Part shown: in pieces, positions 9,154 through 17,971 of the stretch
How the letters are laid out: every line of letters starts with the position of its first letter
How positions within the stretch are numbered: position 1 is the first letter of the stretch
Source: PXAP01 sp964421595
GTDB taxonomy: Bacteria > Bacteroidota > Bacteroidia > Bacteroidales > PUMT01
Direction of reading: 5' to 3'
NCBI GenBank assembly: GCA_964421595.1
Contig: CAYQXY010000017.1
Coordinates: 34,665-98,664, forward strand
Length of the DNA: 64,000 nucleotides
The notes under the pieces: model-generated
The model's input: only the letters and a program-made list of their open reading frames with translations
Told to the model about the DNA's origin: nothing
The model's database searches: none
Made by a program: the position numbers and the translations under genes

Positions 9154-10017
9154 ATGAAACAGATAATAGTTCCTCTTGATTTTTCCGATGAGTCAATGAA
9201 TGCTCTCGAACTGGCCTTGATGATTTCGGCAAAGACAAAATTTAATATCCAGATGGTTTATGTGCTGAAAAAGAGTTCCGATTTTTCCCATGCATCGCTT
9301 GAAGAAGAGCAAAGATATGCAAAAGCGAAATTTAATGAACTACAGGTAAGATATGAAAATAAGCTGGGATCCGGGGTTAATCTTACATATATAATAAAGA
9401 GGGGTAAAATTTATGATGAGATTGTCGAACAGGCTGAGTCATTTGACGATTCAATAGTTGTTGTTTCTACCCATGGTGCATCCGGATTTGAAGAGTTTAT
9501 GATCGGAAGCAATGCTTTTAAAATCATCACGGCAAGTGAACGTCCTGTAATTGCAATAAGGCACGGGATAATACCAAAGAGTTTCTATCAGATCCTTTTG
9601 CCTATAGACTATTCAACAGATACAAGGCAGAAGGTGCCTTATACTGCAGATCTTGCCAGGATATTCGGGGCAAAAGTTCATATACTTGCTGTATCATCAG
9701 GGAATGACCCTGATATGCTTATGAAGTTAAAATCATGGTCAAGTCAGGTTTCAGAATATATGAAAGACAATGGTATTGAATCAATAAGTGCAACAAGAAG
9801 CGGTGACAACATTTCAGATTTGATTGCTGAGTATGCCGGATCAGAAAAGATAGACCTCATTTCCATTATGACCGAGCAAAGCTCATCCATTACAAATTTT
9901 GTTCTGGGTAATAATGCACAGCAGTTATTAAGCAAATCGCCGGTGCCTATTCTTTGCATCACACCTAAAGAGCTGAATATCAGGGGCGGATTTATGACCC
10001 GCGGAACCAGCAAATAA
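9154..10017 (+). CDS. Universal stress protein, tandem UspA domains
   Basis: A 287-residue cytosolic protein made of two Usp folds (about 1-145 and 146-285). The first ends with HGASGFEEFMIGSNAFKII, which fits the G-2x-G-9x-G(S/T) nucleotide-binding signature. The second has TEQSSSITNFVLGNNAQQLL, where the first glycines are lost, so only the first half is likely to bind ATP well. It is monocistronic. The family acts in stress survival, but the specific role is unknown. Confidence 0.92.
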   Translation: MKQIIVPLDFSDESMNALELALMISAKTKFNIQMVYVLKKSSDFSHASLEEEQRYAKAKFNELQVRYENKLGSGVNLTYIIKRGKIYDEIVEQAESFDDSIVVVSTHGASGFEEFMIGSNAFKIITASERPVIAIRHGIIPKSFYQILLPIDYSTDTRQKVPYTADLARIFGAKVHILAVSSGNDPDMLMKLKSWSSQVSEYMKDNGIESISATRSGDNISDLIAEYAGSEKIDLISIMTEQSSSITNFVLGNNAQQLLSKSPVPILCITPKELNIRGGFMTRGTSK

Positions 10018-10254
10018 GAATAAAATTGGATGTTGCTTTACATTTAGTGGTCGCTGGTTCAATTTCTTCCTGCAACGGATTTCACTGTTGAAGTTCTCTT
10101 GAATTATAAGACTTAACGGAAAATTTGAGATTTCTGAATCTGCAGTGAAATAGTATGGCAGTGGATTTATAGCATTTTAAAGAACCACCAATTTTGGCGG
10201 GGGTAATATCTTATGGCTTTACCTTCTCTAAGAAGTCTCCCTACAGGAGGTGGT
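10018..10254. other. Convergent spacer with inverted GAACCACC/GGTGGTTC
   Basis: Between two convergent genes. It contains CTCCCTACAGGAGG and an outer inverted pair GAACCACC and GGTGGTTC about 60 bases apart near 10182-10257. A looped terminator region is possible, but there is no classic stem plus T-run. Confidence 0.3.
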
Positions 10255-12147
10255 TCACTCTTTAAGATTCCACTTTTCGTTTATTTCCCAGTTGGATCGT
10301 GTTGGCACAAATTCTTCGAAAATCATAACCCGTTCAGGTTGAATTCCCTTAAGGTAATTTCCTGTGTCCCATTTTCCATTGTTATTGTCATCGAAAATAA
10401 CCTTAAACCGGAAATTTTGTTGTGGAGGCAGAAAATCTATGTTTATCTCGGCGTCGCGGACAGTAAAATACTCTCTTAAAACCTGATCTTTTTCATCAAG
10501 CAACTGGAGAACTACCGGACTATCAACTCCTGTAAGGTTAAGCAGGATACTTCCGTAATAATCTTCCTCCCTGGTAGTAAAAGTTAAATCAATGGTATCC
10601 GATTCAATTCCGTTAATATTCCTGAACGCCCCGGGTTCGGCATAAAATCTGTAGAGGTGGCCCGGAACCCAGTCTGTTTGCAGTTGATAATTTCTGATTA
10701 GGAGCGAGTCCTGAACCAGTTCGAACTGTCTGTCAACAACATGGCTATTCTGAATTGTAGTAAAGGAAATTTTGTCCTGATCATATGAAGACAGCGGTGT
10801 AGCAAAAGAAACTTTCAGATTTGTGTTTAATTCCTGGTTTCCGCCCTCCCTGATATTAAAAGCAGGAACTAATTTAGCTATCTCTTCTGTTCGTGCCTGC
10901 CTGCGGGTTGTAGCAGGGGCAGTGAAGTTCATATTTACAGTATCACTAACCTGGCTTAAAGAATCTGATGGACCCGTTTTCCAGTATGTTACAAGAAAAC
11001 GTAGCCTGTCATTATCCCGGATTTCCTGATCTGTGATCCAGTACCTGATGCTGTCCATGGCAGGGTTTCTTTCCTCCATAAACCAATTTTCGGGAGGTTC
11101 AAAATTGTCAGGTTCAATTGACCAGTCTTCCTGAAGGGGTTTGTTAAATACGAAAAGCAATTCCTCTCTGGTTCTTCTTTCATTCCGGCTAAGGTATTGG
11201 TTTCCTGATTCTTCCTGAAAGAGAAAGAGGGTATCACCCGGACGGTAATTTATGACAAAACTTTCTGTATCAGGATCAGAAACTGGAAGCATATCCAGTG
11301 TATCGGAAGGACTCTCATTGTTTGTAATTTCAATTGTGACTTCATTATTTTGTTCACTGATCGGTTCAGTTTCCAGTGTATCCCTTTGCAGCTGCTCCGC
11401 CGGTATACCTGAAGGAGGTGATGTTTCCTGTATTTTTAAGCTTAATGTATCAGGAGCCAGTAATTCATTCCTGAATGCAATTGCCTCCTCACCGGGCCTG
11501 TCATACAAATAATTGCTGTTTTCGTCATTATTGGCAAATACCAGGAATGTATCTGATCTTAGATTATTAAGTCTGAATCGGCCGTCTTTTCCTGTGCGGT
11601 TTGCATAAAGCGGGATACTGTTAAAAGGAACCGAATCGAGCAGAACATCATACATCATCACTACAACTCCTTCTACCGGTTTATTGTCGTAAGCATTTAA
11701 TACGATTCCCGAATAGGTTAACGAATCAATTATATCGGATGTTGAAAATACAAATTCATAATTGCTGAGCGGATTGCCTTCATTAAGGTCAACTATACCT
11801 TCTCCGAAATTAAGGGTATAAGTTGCATTGGCAATCGGGTCAGTCCTCAGGTCAATATATAGAGTACGTCCCCTTACACTGAAATCAGGACGTTCCTTTT
11901 GAGGTGGCGTAATTATAAATTGCTGGTTGATGCTGCGTAACTGGATAAACTCATCAAATTCAATGGTGATATTTCTGTCAGTAAAATTCGTAGAGTAATT
12001 TGGTGGTGAACTTCTCACTACTTCCGGAGGAATCGTATCGCGCGGGCCACCCGTAGGAGGAACTATATTGGCACAGCGTGGAAACAGCAGCGATATAAGT
12101 CCGGCGGCTATCAGCAAAGCTAATGTATATGTAATATGCCTGGTCAA
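10255..12147 (-). CDS. Ig-like (SbsA/Big_5-type) envelope protein
   Basis: A 630-residue exported protein of a family common in Bacteroidota. After an N-terminal hydrophobic segment (about 6-22) comes LFPRCANIVPPTGG with Cys25; family members are lipoproteins, but Arg at -1 makes this lipobox atypical. Residues about 40-145 form an SbsA-like Ig domain (PPEVVRSSPP, ITIEFDEFIQL), followed by a carboxypeptidase-regulatory-like beta domain (GIVLNAYDNKPVEGVVVM), further beta repeats, and a C-terminal FDDNNNGKWDTGNY segment near residue 590. The function is not known. It is a single gene, divergent from lgt. Confidence 0.8.
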   Translation of the reverse strand: MTRHITYTLALLIAAGLISLLFPRCANIVPPTGGPRDTIPPEVVRSSPPNYSTNFTDRNITIEFDEFIQLRSINQQFIITPPQKERPDFSVRGRTLYIDLRTDPIANATYTLNFGEGIVDLNEGNPLSNYEFVFSTSDIIDSLTYSGIVLNAYDNKPVEGVVVMMYDVLLDSVPFNSIPLYANRTGKDGRFRLNNLRSDTFLVFANNDENSNYLYDRPGEEAIAFRNELLAPDTLSLKIQETSPPSGIPAEQLQRDTLETEPISEQNNEVTIEITNNESPSDTLDMLPVSDPDTESFVINYRPGDTLFLFQEESGNQYLSRNERRTREELLFVFNKPLQEDWSIEPDNFEPPENWFMEERNPAMDSIRYWITDQEIRDNDRLRFLVTYWKTGPSDSLSQVSDTVNMNFTAPATTRRQARTEEIAKLVPAFNIREGGNQELNTNLKVSFATPLSSYDQDKISFTTIQNSHVVDRQFELVQDSLLIRNYQLQTDWVPGHLYRFYAEPGAFRNINGIESDTIDLTFTTREEDYYGSILLNLTGVDSPVVLQLLDEKDQVLREYFTVRDAEINIDFLPPQQNFRFKVIFDDNNNGKWDTGNYLKGIQPERVMIFEEFVPTRSNWEINEKWNLKE

Positions 12148-12465
12148 AATTAAGAAGTTTAAAGGGGATAAGCGATTAGCATTCAGGATGTGTGTCTGTA
12201 AAATATTATTGAATCAAACGATATGCCATATTTTTATTATCTTAGTTTGTTTACAAATTGTTGCAAACTTACAAACTTCATTAGTATAAATCAGCTTTGT
12301 CAGGCTAATTTGTAAGATGTTATCCGGAGGTCCGCTAATATCGCTTTATTATATAATTAAAAGTTTTAGAACGTTACCGGAAGAAATTAATTATAAATTA
12401 ATTTGCTGTTAAGTCCGTTTATTGCAATTCTTTCCTATTTTTACCATTCAATAAAAATTATTCTT
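12148..12465. other. Divergent spacer upstream of lgt
   Basis: Carries promoters for the Ig-like gene and lgt. TAAGTTTG on the minus strand (inside GTTGCAAACTTACAAAC near 12260) fits the -7 consensus for the Ig-like gene, but no matching TTTG -33 element is clear. Nothing else is seen. Confidence 0.35.
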
Positions 12466-13260
12466 ATGTTATTGACCTCCATTACATGGAATGCTGATCC
12501 TGAAATATTCAGGATTGGCAATTTTGCACTACGCTGGTATGGCTTACTTTTCGCATCCGGGTTTTTTTTCGGATACCTTATTTTTTTACGGATCTTCAAA
12601 AGAGAAGGAATATCAGTTGAGCTTCTTGACAGGCTGACTATGTATATGGCTTTTGGTACTATCATCGGTGCCCGGCTTGGCCATACCTTATTTTATGAAC
12701 CGGATTATTATTTGAGCAATCCAATTGAAATTTTCAAAATATGGAGAGGGGGCCTTGCAAGTCATGGTGCTGCAATAGGCATACTGATTGCCCTGTATTA
12801 TTATTCCAAAAGCATCAGAAGGCCCTTTTTATGGATAATGGACAGGATAGTTATTGCTGTTGCACTGGCCGGGTTCTTTATAAGGATGGGGAATCTTATG
12901 AATTCTGAAATCTATGGTATAGAAACTTCACTACCCTGGGGATTTATTTTTGTTGCTGCCGGTGAAACCGTACCTAAACACCCTACCCAGATTTATGAAG
13001 GACTCAGTTACCTGGCCATATTCGGTTTGCTATATACCTTATATTGGAATAAGAATTTTAAGCTGAGGGAGGGATATTTATTCAGCATATTTCTGATTTT
13101 GCTTTTTACTGTCAGGTTCATTATCGAATTTATTAAAGAGGTTCAGGTTGACTTTGAAACTGACATGATGTTGAATATGGGTCAATGGCTTAGCATACCA
13201 TTTATTATTGTCGGAATAATCCTGCTTGCATGGTCGTATAAAAACAAGCCGGTTACCTGA
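12466..13260 (+). CDS. lgt: Prolipoprotein diacylglyceryl transferase
   Basis: Inner-membrane enzyme that transfers diacylglyceryl from phosphatidylglycerol to the lipobox cysteine of prolipoproteins. I chose the ATG at 12466 (264 residues), which begins just before the conserved FRIGNFALRWYGL, over a TTG frame extension from 12403. Seen are GARLGH, the WRGGLASHGAAIG segment with the conserved His, IRMGNLMNSEIYG with the conserved Arg, and HPTQIYEGLSY. About seven hydrophobic segments are present. Its substrates are plentiful in this window. Confidence 0.96.
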   Translation: MLLTSITWNADPEIFRIGNFALRWYGLLFASGFFFGYLIFLRIFKREGISVELLDRLTMYMAFGTIIGARLGHTLFYEPDYYLSNPIEIFKIWRGGLASHGAAIGILIALYYYSKSIRRPFLWIMDRIVIAVALAGFFIRMGNLMNSEIYGIETSLPWGFIFVAAGETVPKHPTQIYEGLSYLAIFGLLYTLYWNKNFKLREGYLFSIFLILLFTVRFIIEFIKEVQVDFETDMMLNMGQWLSIPFIIVGIILLAWSYKNKPVT

Positions 13261-13361
13261 TCTGAATCTTTTTCCAGCCAACAGCACAAGCTGAACCCTT
13301 TTTTGCCGTTATCTCTTCCGATATCCGGCAGAGTATTTTATGATCTGTAATTTGGTTACGA

Positions 13362-14567
13362 ATGATTTTAAAGGGAGCTCTTATACCAGTATTCTTCTTT
13401 TTCATAACCTGTAATGTCTTTTCCCAGTCTGAGCCCCTGGTTCTCAGCCTGGAAAAGGCTTTGGAAATGTCGCGTGATAGCCGGTCTGTGCTAATTGCAG
13501 AGGCCCGTATAAGGCTGGCACGCGAGGAAAGTAAAAATCACAGGATACTTCCCCCGGCAGATTTATTGTTTCAGCGCGGACAAATGGTTTCATCGCATCA
13601 TGACTACAATGTTGAGTTTCTTCAAAGTACTGGTCCGGTTTATTCATATTATACAAGAAAAAGGATTGGAGAAAAAGCATTAGAGCAGAAACAATTGGAG
13701 TTCGAAATGTCAATAAACGAACTTGAAATGAAGGTAAAACAAGTCTGGTATAACCGGCTCTACCATAATGAAAACTTCATTCATAAAAGTCAGCTTCTGC
13801 ATTATCATAAAGAAAAAGAAAGAATAGCAGAACTTCAGCACAGAACCGGGGAGATTGGCACGATCGAACTGGTTACCATTAAAACAAATACTGCGCTGGC
13901 CTTTAGTGAATTAGAAGATTCAAAAGCAGAAATACTGAGGACAGACAGGTTATTAAAGCACCTTATTTCCGCTGATAATGAGATAATTATCCCTGACCAT
14001 CCGCTGGAAATGTACACAATTGAATTTTCTACCGGGCTCACAAAAGATTTTTCCGGCCGGAACCTTCAATCCGGATATTATGCGCTAAGCGCAGAGTTGG
14101 CAGAGTTGAACACTTTTATGGCTAAAACAAGCATGCTACCTGAAATTTCAGCCGGCTTTTTTCAGAGGAGTATAAACGGAACATCTGGTATGTACGGATG
14201 GCAAATAAACCTGAACATACCTCTGTGGTTCTTACCCGGTAACAATGACAGGGCAGAAGCAATGATTCAATCAGAAATAGCCTCTTATAAATTAGAACAA
14301 AGCATTAATGAACAGGAAATGATAATTGACGAGCTGATTCACAGGCTCGACCAGATTTATGAAAAGATCAGGTTTTTCAACCAGGATGCATTGGGAAATG
14401 CAGACTTTCTCGAGAAAACCGTTTTGTTAAGATCAGAGAATGAAGACATAGAATTTGACGAACTTTTTCGCGCAATGGTCTGGGTATCTGAAATCCGTCA
14501 GGCATATCTCGAAACACTCAATGAATACAATCAAACTGCTATCCAATTGGAATATTATGTTAAATAA
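13362..14567 (+). CDS. TolC-family outer membrane factor
   Basis: A 401-residue outer-membrane efflux channel subunit. It has a type I signal peptide (about 1-21, ending VFSQ), then LSLEKALEMSRDSRSVLIAEARI, the first helix typical of the family, long amphipathic helices, and a central beta-strand block (PEISAGFFQRSIN, YGWQINLNIPLW). It resembles CusC/CzcC-type factors of metal RND systems. The next gene, the adaptor, starts inside its 3' end, so the two are translationally coupled. No RND or other pump gene follows, which is unusual. Confidence 0.85.
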   Translation: MILKGALIPVFFFFITCNVFSQSEPLVLSLEKALEMSRDSRSVLIAEARIRLAREESKNHRILPPADLLFQRGQMVSSHHDYNVEFLQSTGPVYSYYTRKRIGEKALEQKQLEFEMSINELEMKVKQVWYNRLYHNENFIHKSQLLHYHKEKERIAELQHRTGEIGTIELVTIKTNTALAFSELEDSKAEILRTDRLLKHLISADNEIIIPDHPLEMYTIEFSTGLTKDFSGRNLQSGYYALSAELAELNTFMAKTSMLPEISAGFFQRSINGTSGMYGWQINLNIPLWFLPGNNDRAEAMIQSEIASYKLEQSINEQEMIIDELIHRLDQIYEKIRFFNQDALGNADFLEKTVLLRSENEDIEFDELFRAMVWVSEIRQAYLETLNEYNQTAIQLEYYVK

Positions 14568-15696
14568 GGCTTGCCTGGTATGTATAATCAGCATAATGCT
14601 ATCAGGGTTTAATTCCTGCACTACAAGACAGGGCAGCGATGATGCCTGCGGTGATATTCATGCATCTGACATAAGTGAAATAACCAATAATATGACATCC
14701 GGACCATTGATCAGGATGCTTATACCTGACGATGGTATCATTGAGGCCAGGCTGGCTGTTAGTCCCCAAAACCATCACAATGTTTCCTCACCCATGGATG
14801 GGTTTGTAAAGCAGATACTGGTAGCTGAAGGTCAAAATGTGCGAAGGGGAACATTAATCTGTATTCTCGACCATCCCGATATATATACCCTGCAATCATC
14901 ATACCTGGAGACAAAGGAAAAGATTAATTATTATCAGCAGGAATTACAGCGGAAAGGAGATTTGTCCCTGGATTATGCTGCATCTATGAAAAGCTTTCAG
15001 CTTGCAGAAAGTGATTACCGGTCGGCCCTCTCCTTATTAAACGGATATGAGAGAAAGCTTAATTATCTCGGAATTGATGCCGACAGCATTGTCAAATCGG
15101 GAATGGTTGACGATATTAGAATCTATTCTCCTGGAAGCGGTGTTATAATATCTTCCTTTGCTGAAACCGGAACCTACCTCTCAACTGGTGACCGGATTGT
15201 AGAGATTGGTGGACTTGACAGGCTGATGGCTGAAGGCAGGATATCAGTTAATCTATATGCCGGCTTCAAGAATGACAGCAGTCTTGTGTTTGTTCCTGCT
15301 ATGCTTGATTCGCTTTCATACCCGGCTTATTTCTCCGGGAACTCCCCGGTGCTGAATGATGATCAGACGTTTCAGGTAAGGTTCATAGTTAATAACAGGG
15401 AAAACACCTTGTATCCCGGGATGACCGGGTGGATATCAAGGGGAAACCCCGAATTCTCGTACTTTGTGCCGGAAGAATCAACAATAACCGCAAATGAAGA
15501 TCGTTTTATGTTTGTATCTTATGGTGATTCTTTAAGAAGGTTTACCATGAGCCCGGGCAGGGAAATCAATGGATTGATTGAGGTTAAGAATGCAGGGAAT
15601 TTGCCGGAGGGAACTCAAATTATAAACAAAGATATAAAACTGTTAAATTACAGGTTCACTGAAAATTCTGCCAATTCTATAGAGGCAGAAGATTGA
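14557..15696 (+). CDS. Periplasmic adaptor (membrane fusion) lipoprotein
   Basis: An efflux adaptor that links an inner-membrane pump to the outer-membrane factor encoded just upstream. From the ATG at 14557 (379 residues) the protein starts with a lipoprotein signal peptide and lipobox FNSC (Cys21). The barrel-sandwich halves appear at SSPMDGFVKQILVAEGQNVRRGTLI and IYSPGSGVIISSFAETGTYLSTGD, with a short alpha-hairpin between them (about residues 115-175). This looks like CusB. It overlaps the tolC-like gene by 11 bases. An alternative start at 14521 would spoil the signal peptide. The pump partner is absent here. Confidence 0.82.
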   Translation: MLNKACLVCIISIMLSGFNSCTTRQGSDDACGDIHASDISEITNNMTSGPLIRMLIPDDGIIEARLAVSPQNHHNVSSPMDGFVKQILVAEGQNVRRGTLICILDHPDIYTLQSSYLETKEKINYYQQELQRKGDLSLDYAASMKSFQLAESDYRSALSLLNGYERKLNYLGIDADSIVKSGMVDDIRIYSPGSGVIISSFAETGTYLSTGDRIVEIGGLDRLMAEGRISVNLYAGFKNDSSLVFVPAMLDSLSYPAYFSGNSPVLNDDQTFQVRFIVNNRENTLYPGMTGWISRGNPEFSYFVPEESTITANEDRFMFVSYGDSLRRFTMSPGREINGLIEVKNAGNLPEGTQIINKDIKLLNYRFTENSANSIEAED

Positions 15697-15718
15697 TACC
15701 CCATATTTTTATTTGCAA

Positions 15719-15753
15719 ATTGCTATATATTAACTGGAAATACTATAATTTTG
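15719..15753 (+). promoter_or_regulatory. Candidate Bacteroidota promoter
   Basis: TAATTTTG (15746-15753) fits TAnnTTTG; ATTG at 15719-15722 is a weak -33 element with a 23-base spacer. It lies 47 bases before the downstream ATG. Confidence 0.4.
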
Positions 15754-15800
15754 TGTTAATTGATTGACTTTTTAATACTTAATAATTTACTGAATAACTG

Positions 15801-16727
15801 ATGGAAACTAATAATGAGAACACTGGAGGAGGAAATCCCTATAACCGCTCAAAAATATCCGGTAAGAAGCTGACGCACATTTTAATTGGACTGACATCAT
15901 TGCTGGTAGTGTTAATAGTTGTACTTGGCTGGTTATTATATGACCGTAATAAAAAGTCTGTTCAGATAGAAGAAGTTACAACAGAAAAATTTGAACTTAT
16001 CAGGGAATTTGAAAATTTGTCACAGGAGTATGAAGTTCTGCGGACCGACAATGACAGTATGAATGTTGCACTGGAGGCACGCCAGGAAGAAATTGAAAAA
16101 CTAATTGCCGATCTTAACCGCACAAGAATAAACAATACTGCAGCAATTAACGAATATCGCCGAGAACTTGGAACGTTGAGGGATGTCCTCAAGAGTTACG
16201 TAGTTCAGGTCGATTCATTAAACCAGGCAAATATCAGGCTCAGGGAAGAAAACGTTCAGGTAAGACAGCAGGTTGTGAGGTTTGAGAGTGAGTTGCAGCA
16301 GGAAAGGGAAGTAAAGGAAGACTTGTCAGCCAGGGTTGAGATGGGGTCCAGACTCATGGTAGAGAACCTTCTTGCATCACCACTTAATCAGAGAGGCCGA
16401 GAAAACAACAGAATTTCCAGGGTAGAGCAGATACAGGTTTGTTTTACTCTTAAGCGGAATGCAATTGCCGAGGCGGGGATGAAAACAGTATATGTCAGGA
16501 TCATTAGACCTGATGATCTGATACTTGCCTCATCAGCCAGCAATATTATGGAAGTCGATGAGGAACTTCTTGTATACACTGCAGCACGAGATATAAACTA
16601 TGAGAATATGGATATTGATGCCTGCATATATTTTGATGATGATGGGAGTCTTATTCCCGGCAATTATAAAGTAGAAGTTTTCACTGAAGGGTATCAGATA
16701 GGCACTTCTGAATTTTCACTAAGATAG
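15801..16727 (+). CDS. Membrane-anchored coiled-coil protein, unknown
   Basis: 308 residues. A hydrophilic N-terminal tail is followed by one transmembrane helix (about 25-47) and a long Glu/Arg-rich coiled coil (about 55-180). The C-terminal globular domain (about 195-308) contains the strands QVCFTLKRNAI, KTVYVRIIRPD and IDACIYFDDDGSLIPGNYKVEVF. The topology suggests an inner-membrane protein with the coiled coil and beta domain in the periplasm. I do not recognise a named family. The lipoprotein gene follows after 116 bases in the same direction with its own promoter candidate. Confidence 0.75.
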   Translation: METNNENTGGGNPYNRSKISGKKLTHILIGLTSLLVVLIVVLGWLLYDRNKKSVQIEEVTTEKFELIREFENLSQEYEVLRTDNDSMNVALEARQEEIEKLIADLNRTRINNTAAINEYRRELGTLRDVLKSYVVQVDSLNQANIRLREENVQVRQQVVRFESELQQEREVKEDLSARVEMGSRLMVENLLASPLNQRGRENNRISRVEQIQVCFTLKRNAIAEAGMKTVYVRIIRPDDLILASSASNIMEVDEELLVYTAARDINYENMDIDACIYFDDDGSLIPGNYKVEVFTEGYQIGTSEFSLR

Positions 16728-16784
16728 TCTCAGAAGTATAAAAAAATGAGTGTTATTCTCTTTCTATTCAATATATTTTTGTTG

Positions 16785-16792
16785 TATATTTG
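16785..16792 (+). promoter_or_regulatory. -7 element TATATTTG
   Basis: An exact match to the Bacteroidota -7 consensus TAnnTTTG, 51 bases before the ATG of the downstream lipoprotein gene. The -33 match (TTTC, spacer 20) is imperfect. Confidence 0.45.
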
Positions 16793-16843
16793 AAGATTAA
16801 TTCGAGTAACATTAATATTTTTAGAAAATAAACTTAATATCTG

Positions 16844-17671
16844 ATGAGAACTTTTAAAGCATCCTGCTATTATTCCTCTGTCATTTTTGTAATGGTGGTG
16901 TTATTTGCTTCCTGCGGAGGCAGACAGGAAGGAGAGTCCCGGGCTATAACTGGCAACAAGGAAAGGACGGACCTGGCTGGCCGGAGTGGCGAGAGTCTGG
17001 ATGAGTATCCGATTCCTACTTCAGTAGAAATAGTTGAACTGTTGCAACGTGCCGGAGCCCCTTACATTTTAGGGATATCAAATCCTGCTTCAAATGTTGA
17101 TAAGTACTTTACTGAGAGAAGTAAGGCTTTGAATCTCGGAGTTTACGGAGCCGACCTGAGCTATGCAGGCACGTATGAAATGAATCAGGAAATAATGAAT
17201 TACCTCCAGGTCAGCAGGCAACTGATTGAAGAATTAAATATTTCCACATCTTTTAACAGTGGATTCGTTGACCGGGTTGAAAGAAATCTGGAGGACAAGG
17301 ATTCATTGATAAATATAGTGTCGGAATCGTTTAATGACACATATGTCTTCCTTACCAGGAACAACAGGGATGACCTTGCTCTTTTAGTTATGACGGGAAG
17401 CATGATCGAAGGTATGTACCTGACATCGCAAATAGCCATTGGTGCAAGGGATAATTCCGAGATCACCGATATAATTATTCAGCAGAGGGAACCACTGGAA
17501 AAGCTTCTTGACCTTCTTGATGATTATGACGACGATTATATTAATTCGCTGCATAAGGAACTGCAGGAAATTCATAATTTTATGGATAATCTGCGGTCAC
17601 CAATGACAAATGAAGAGGTCAATGCATTTTCTGATAATATTGAAAGCCTTAGATCAAAAGTAATTGCCTGA
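16844..17671 (+). CDS. Conserved lipoprotein, unknown function
   Basis: 275 residues. A lipoprotein signal peptide with lipobox FASC (about Cys24) is followed by a disordered charged linker (25-55) and an all-helical domain starting at IPTSVEIVELLQRAGAPYILG. The last third is acidic (LLDLLDDYDDDY). No enzyme motif is seen. It is likely anchored in the periplasm or at the outer membrane. A strong terminator follows its stop. Confidence 0.72.
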   Translation: MRTFKASCYYSSVIFVMVVLFASCGGRQEGESRAITGNKERTDLAGRSGESLDEYPIPTSVEIVELLQRAGAPYILGISNPASNVDKYFTERSKALNLGVYGADLSYAGTYEMNQEIMNYLQVSRQLIEELNISTSFNSGFVDRVERNLEDKDSLINIVSESFNDTYVFLTRNNRDDLALLVMTGSMIEGMYLTSQIAIGARDNSEITDIIIQQREPLEKLLDLLDDYDDDYINSLHKELQEIHNFMDNLRSPMTNEEVNAFSDNIESLRSKVIA

Positions 17672-17695
17672 TCTATGCATGCTCCAGAATATTCA

Positions 17696-17724
17696 AGCCG
17701 GCATATATTCTGCCGGCTTTTTTT
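17696..17724 (+). terminator. Intrinsic terminator
   Basis: AGCCGGCA (17696-17703) pairs with TGCCGGCT (17711-17718) around a 7-base loop, followed by seven T. It lies 25 bases past the lipoprotein stop. Confidence 0.9.
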
Positions 17725-17971
17725 AAAGTGTGCCGTGCAGGATTGTTCAACCTGGTGGTGTAAGTCCACTATTAGGAGGAAGACTATTTAATTTTCCTCC
17801 TGTTCGATTTAATTTTTTCCGATTACCTCTGCCATAGTTTTCAGGATCTGCTTTGAAATTATCTCTCACAACGTTGATTTGAAGAATAACCGGATTACAG
17901 GGAAAAATTTACTTAATTTGCAGTAGAAGTTCATCTTCAGTTATATTGTTGTTAATTAAAACCGAAAAAGG
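17725..17971. other. Spacer before the ABC fusion gene
   Basis: No gene is seen between the terminator and the ABC transporter. A near-consensus TTAATTTGC around 17910-17920 may be part of the downstream promoter. Confidence 0.35.

Noticed and set aside
10213..10479. 88-residue plus-strand frame
   Set aside because: Mostly the antisense of the 3' end of the Ig-like gene, with no protein character of its own.
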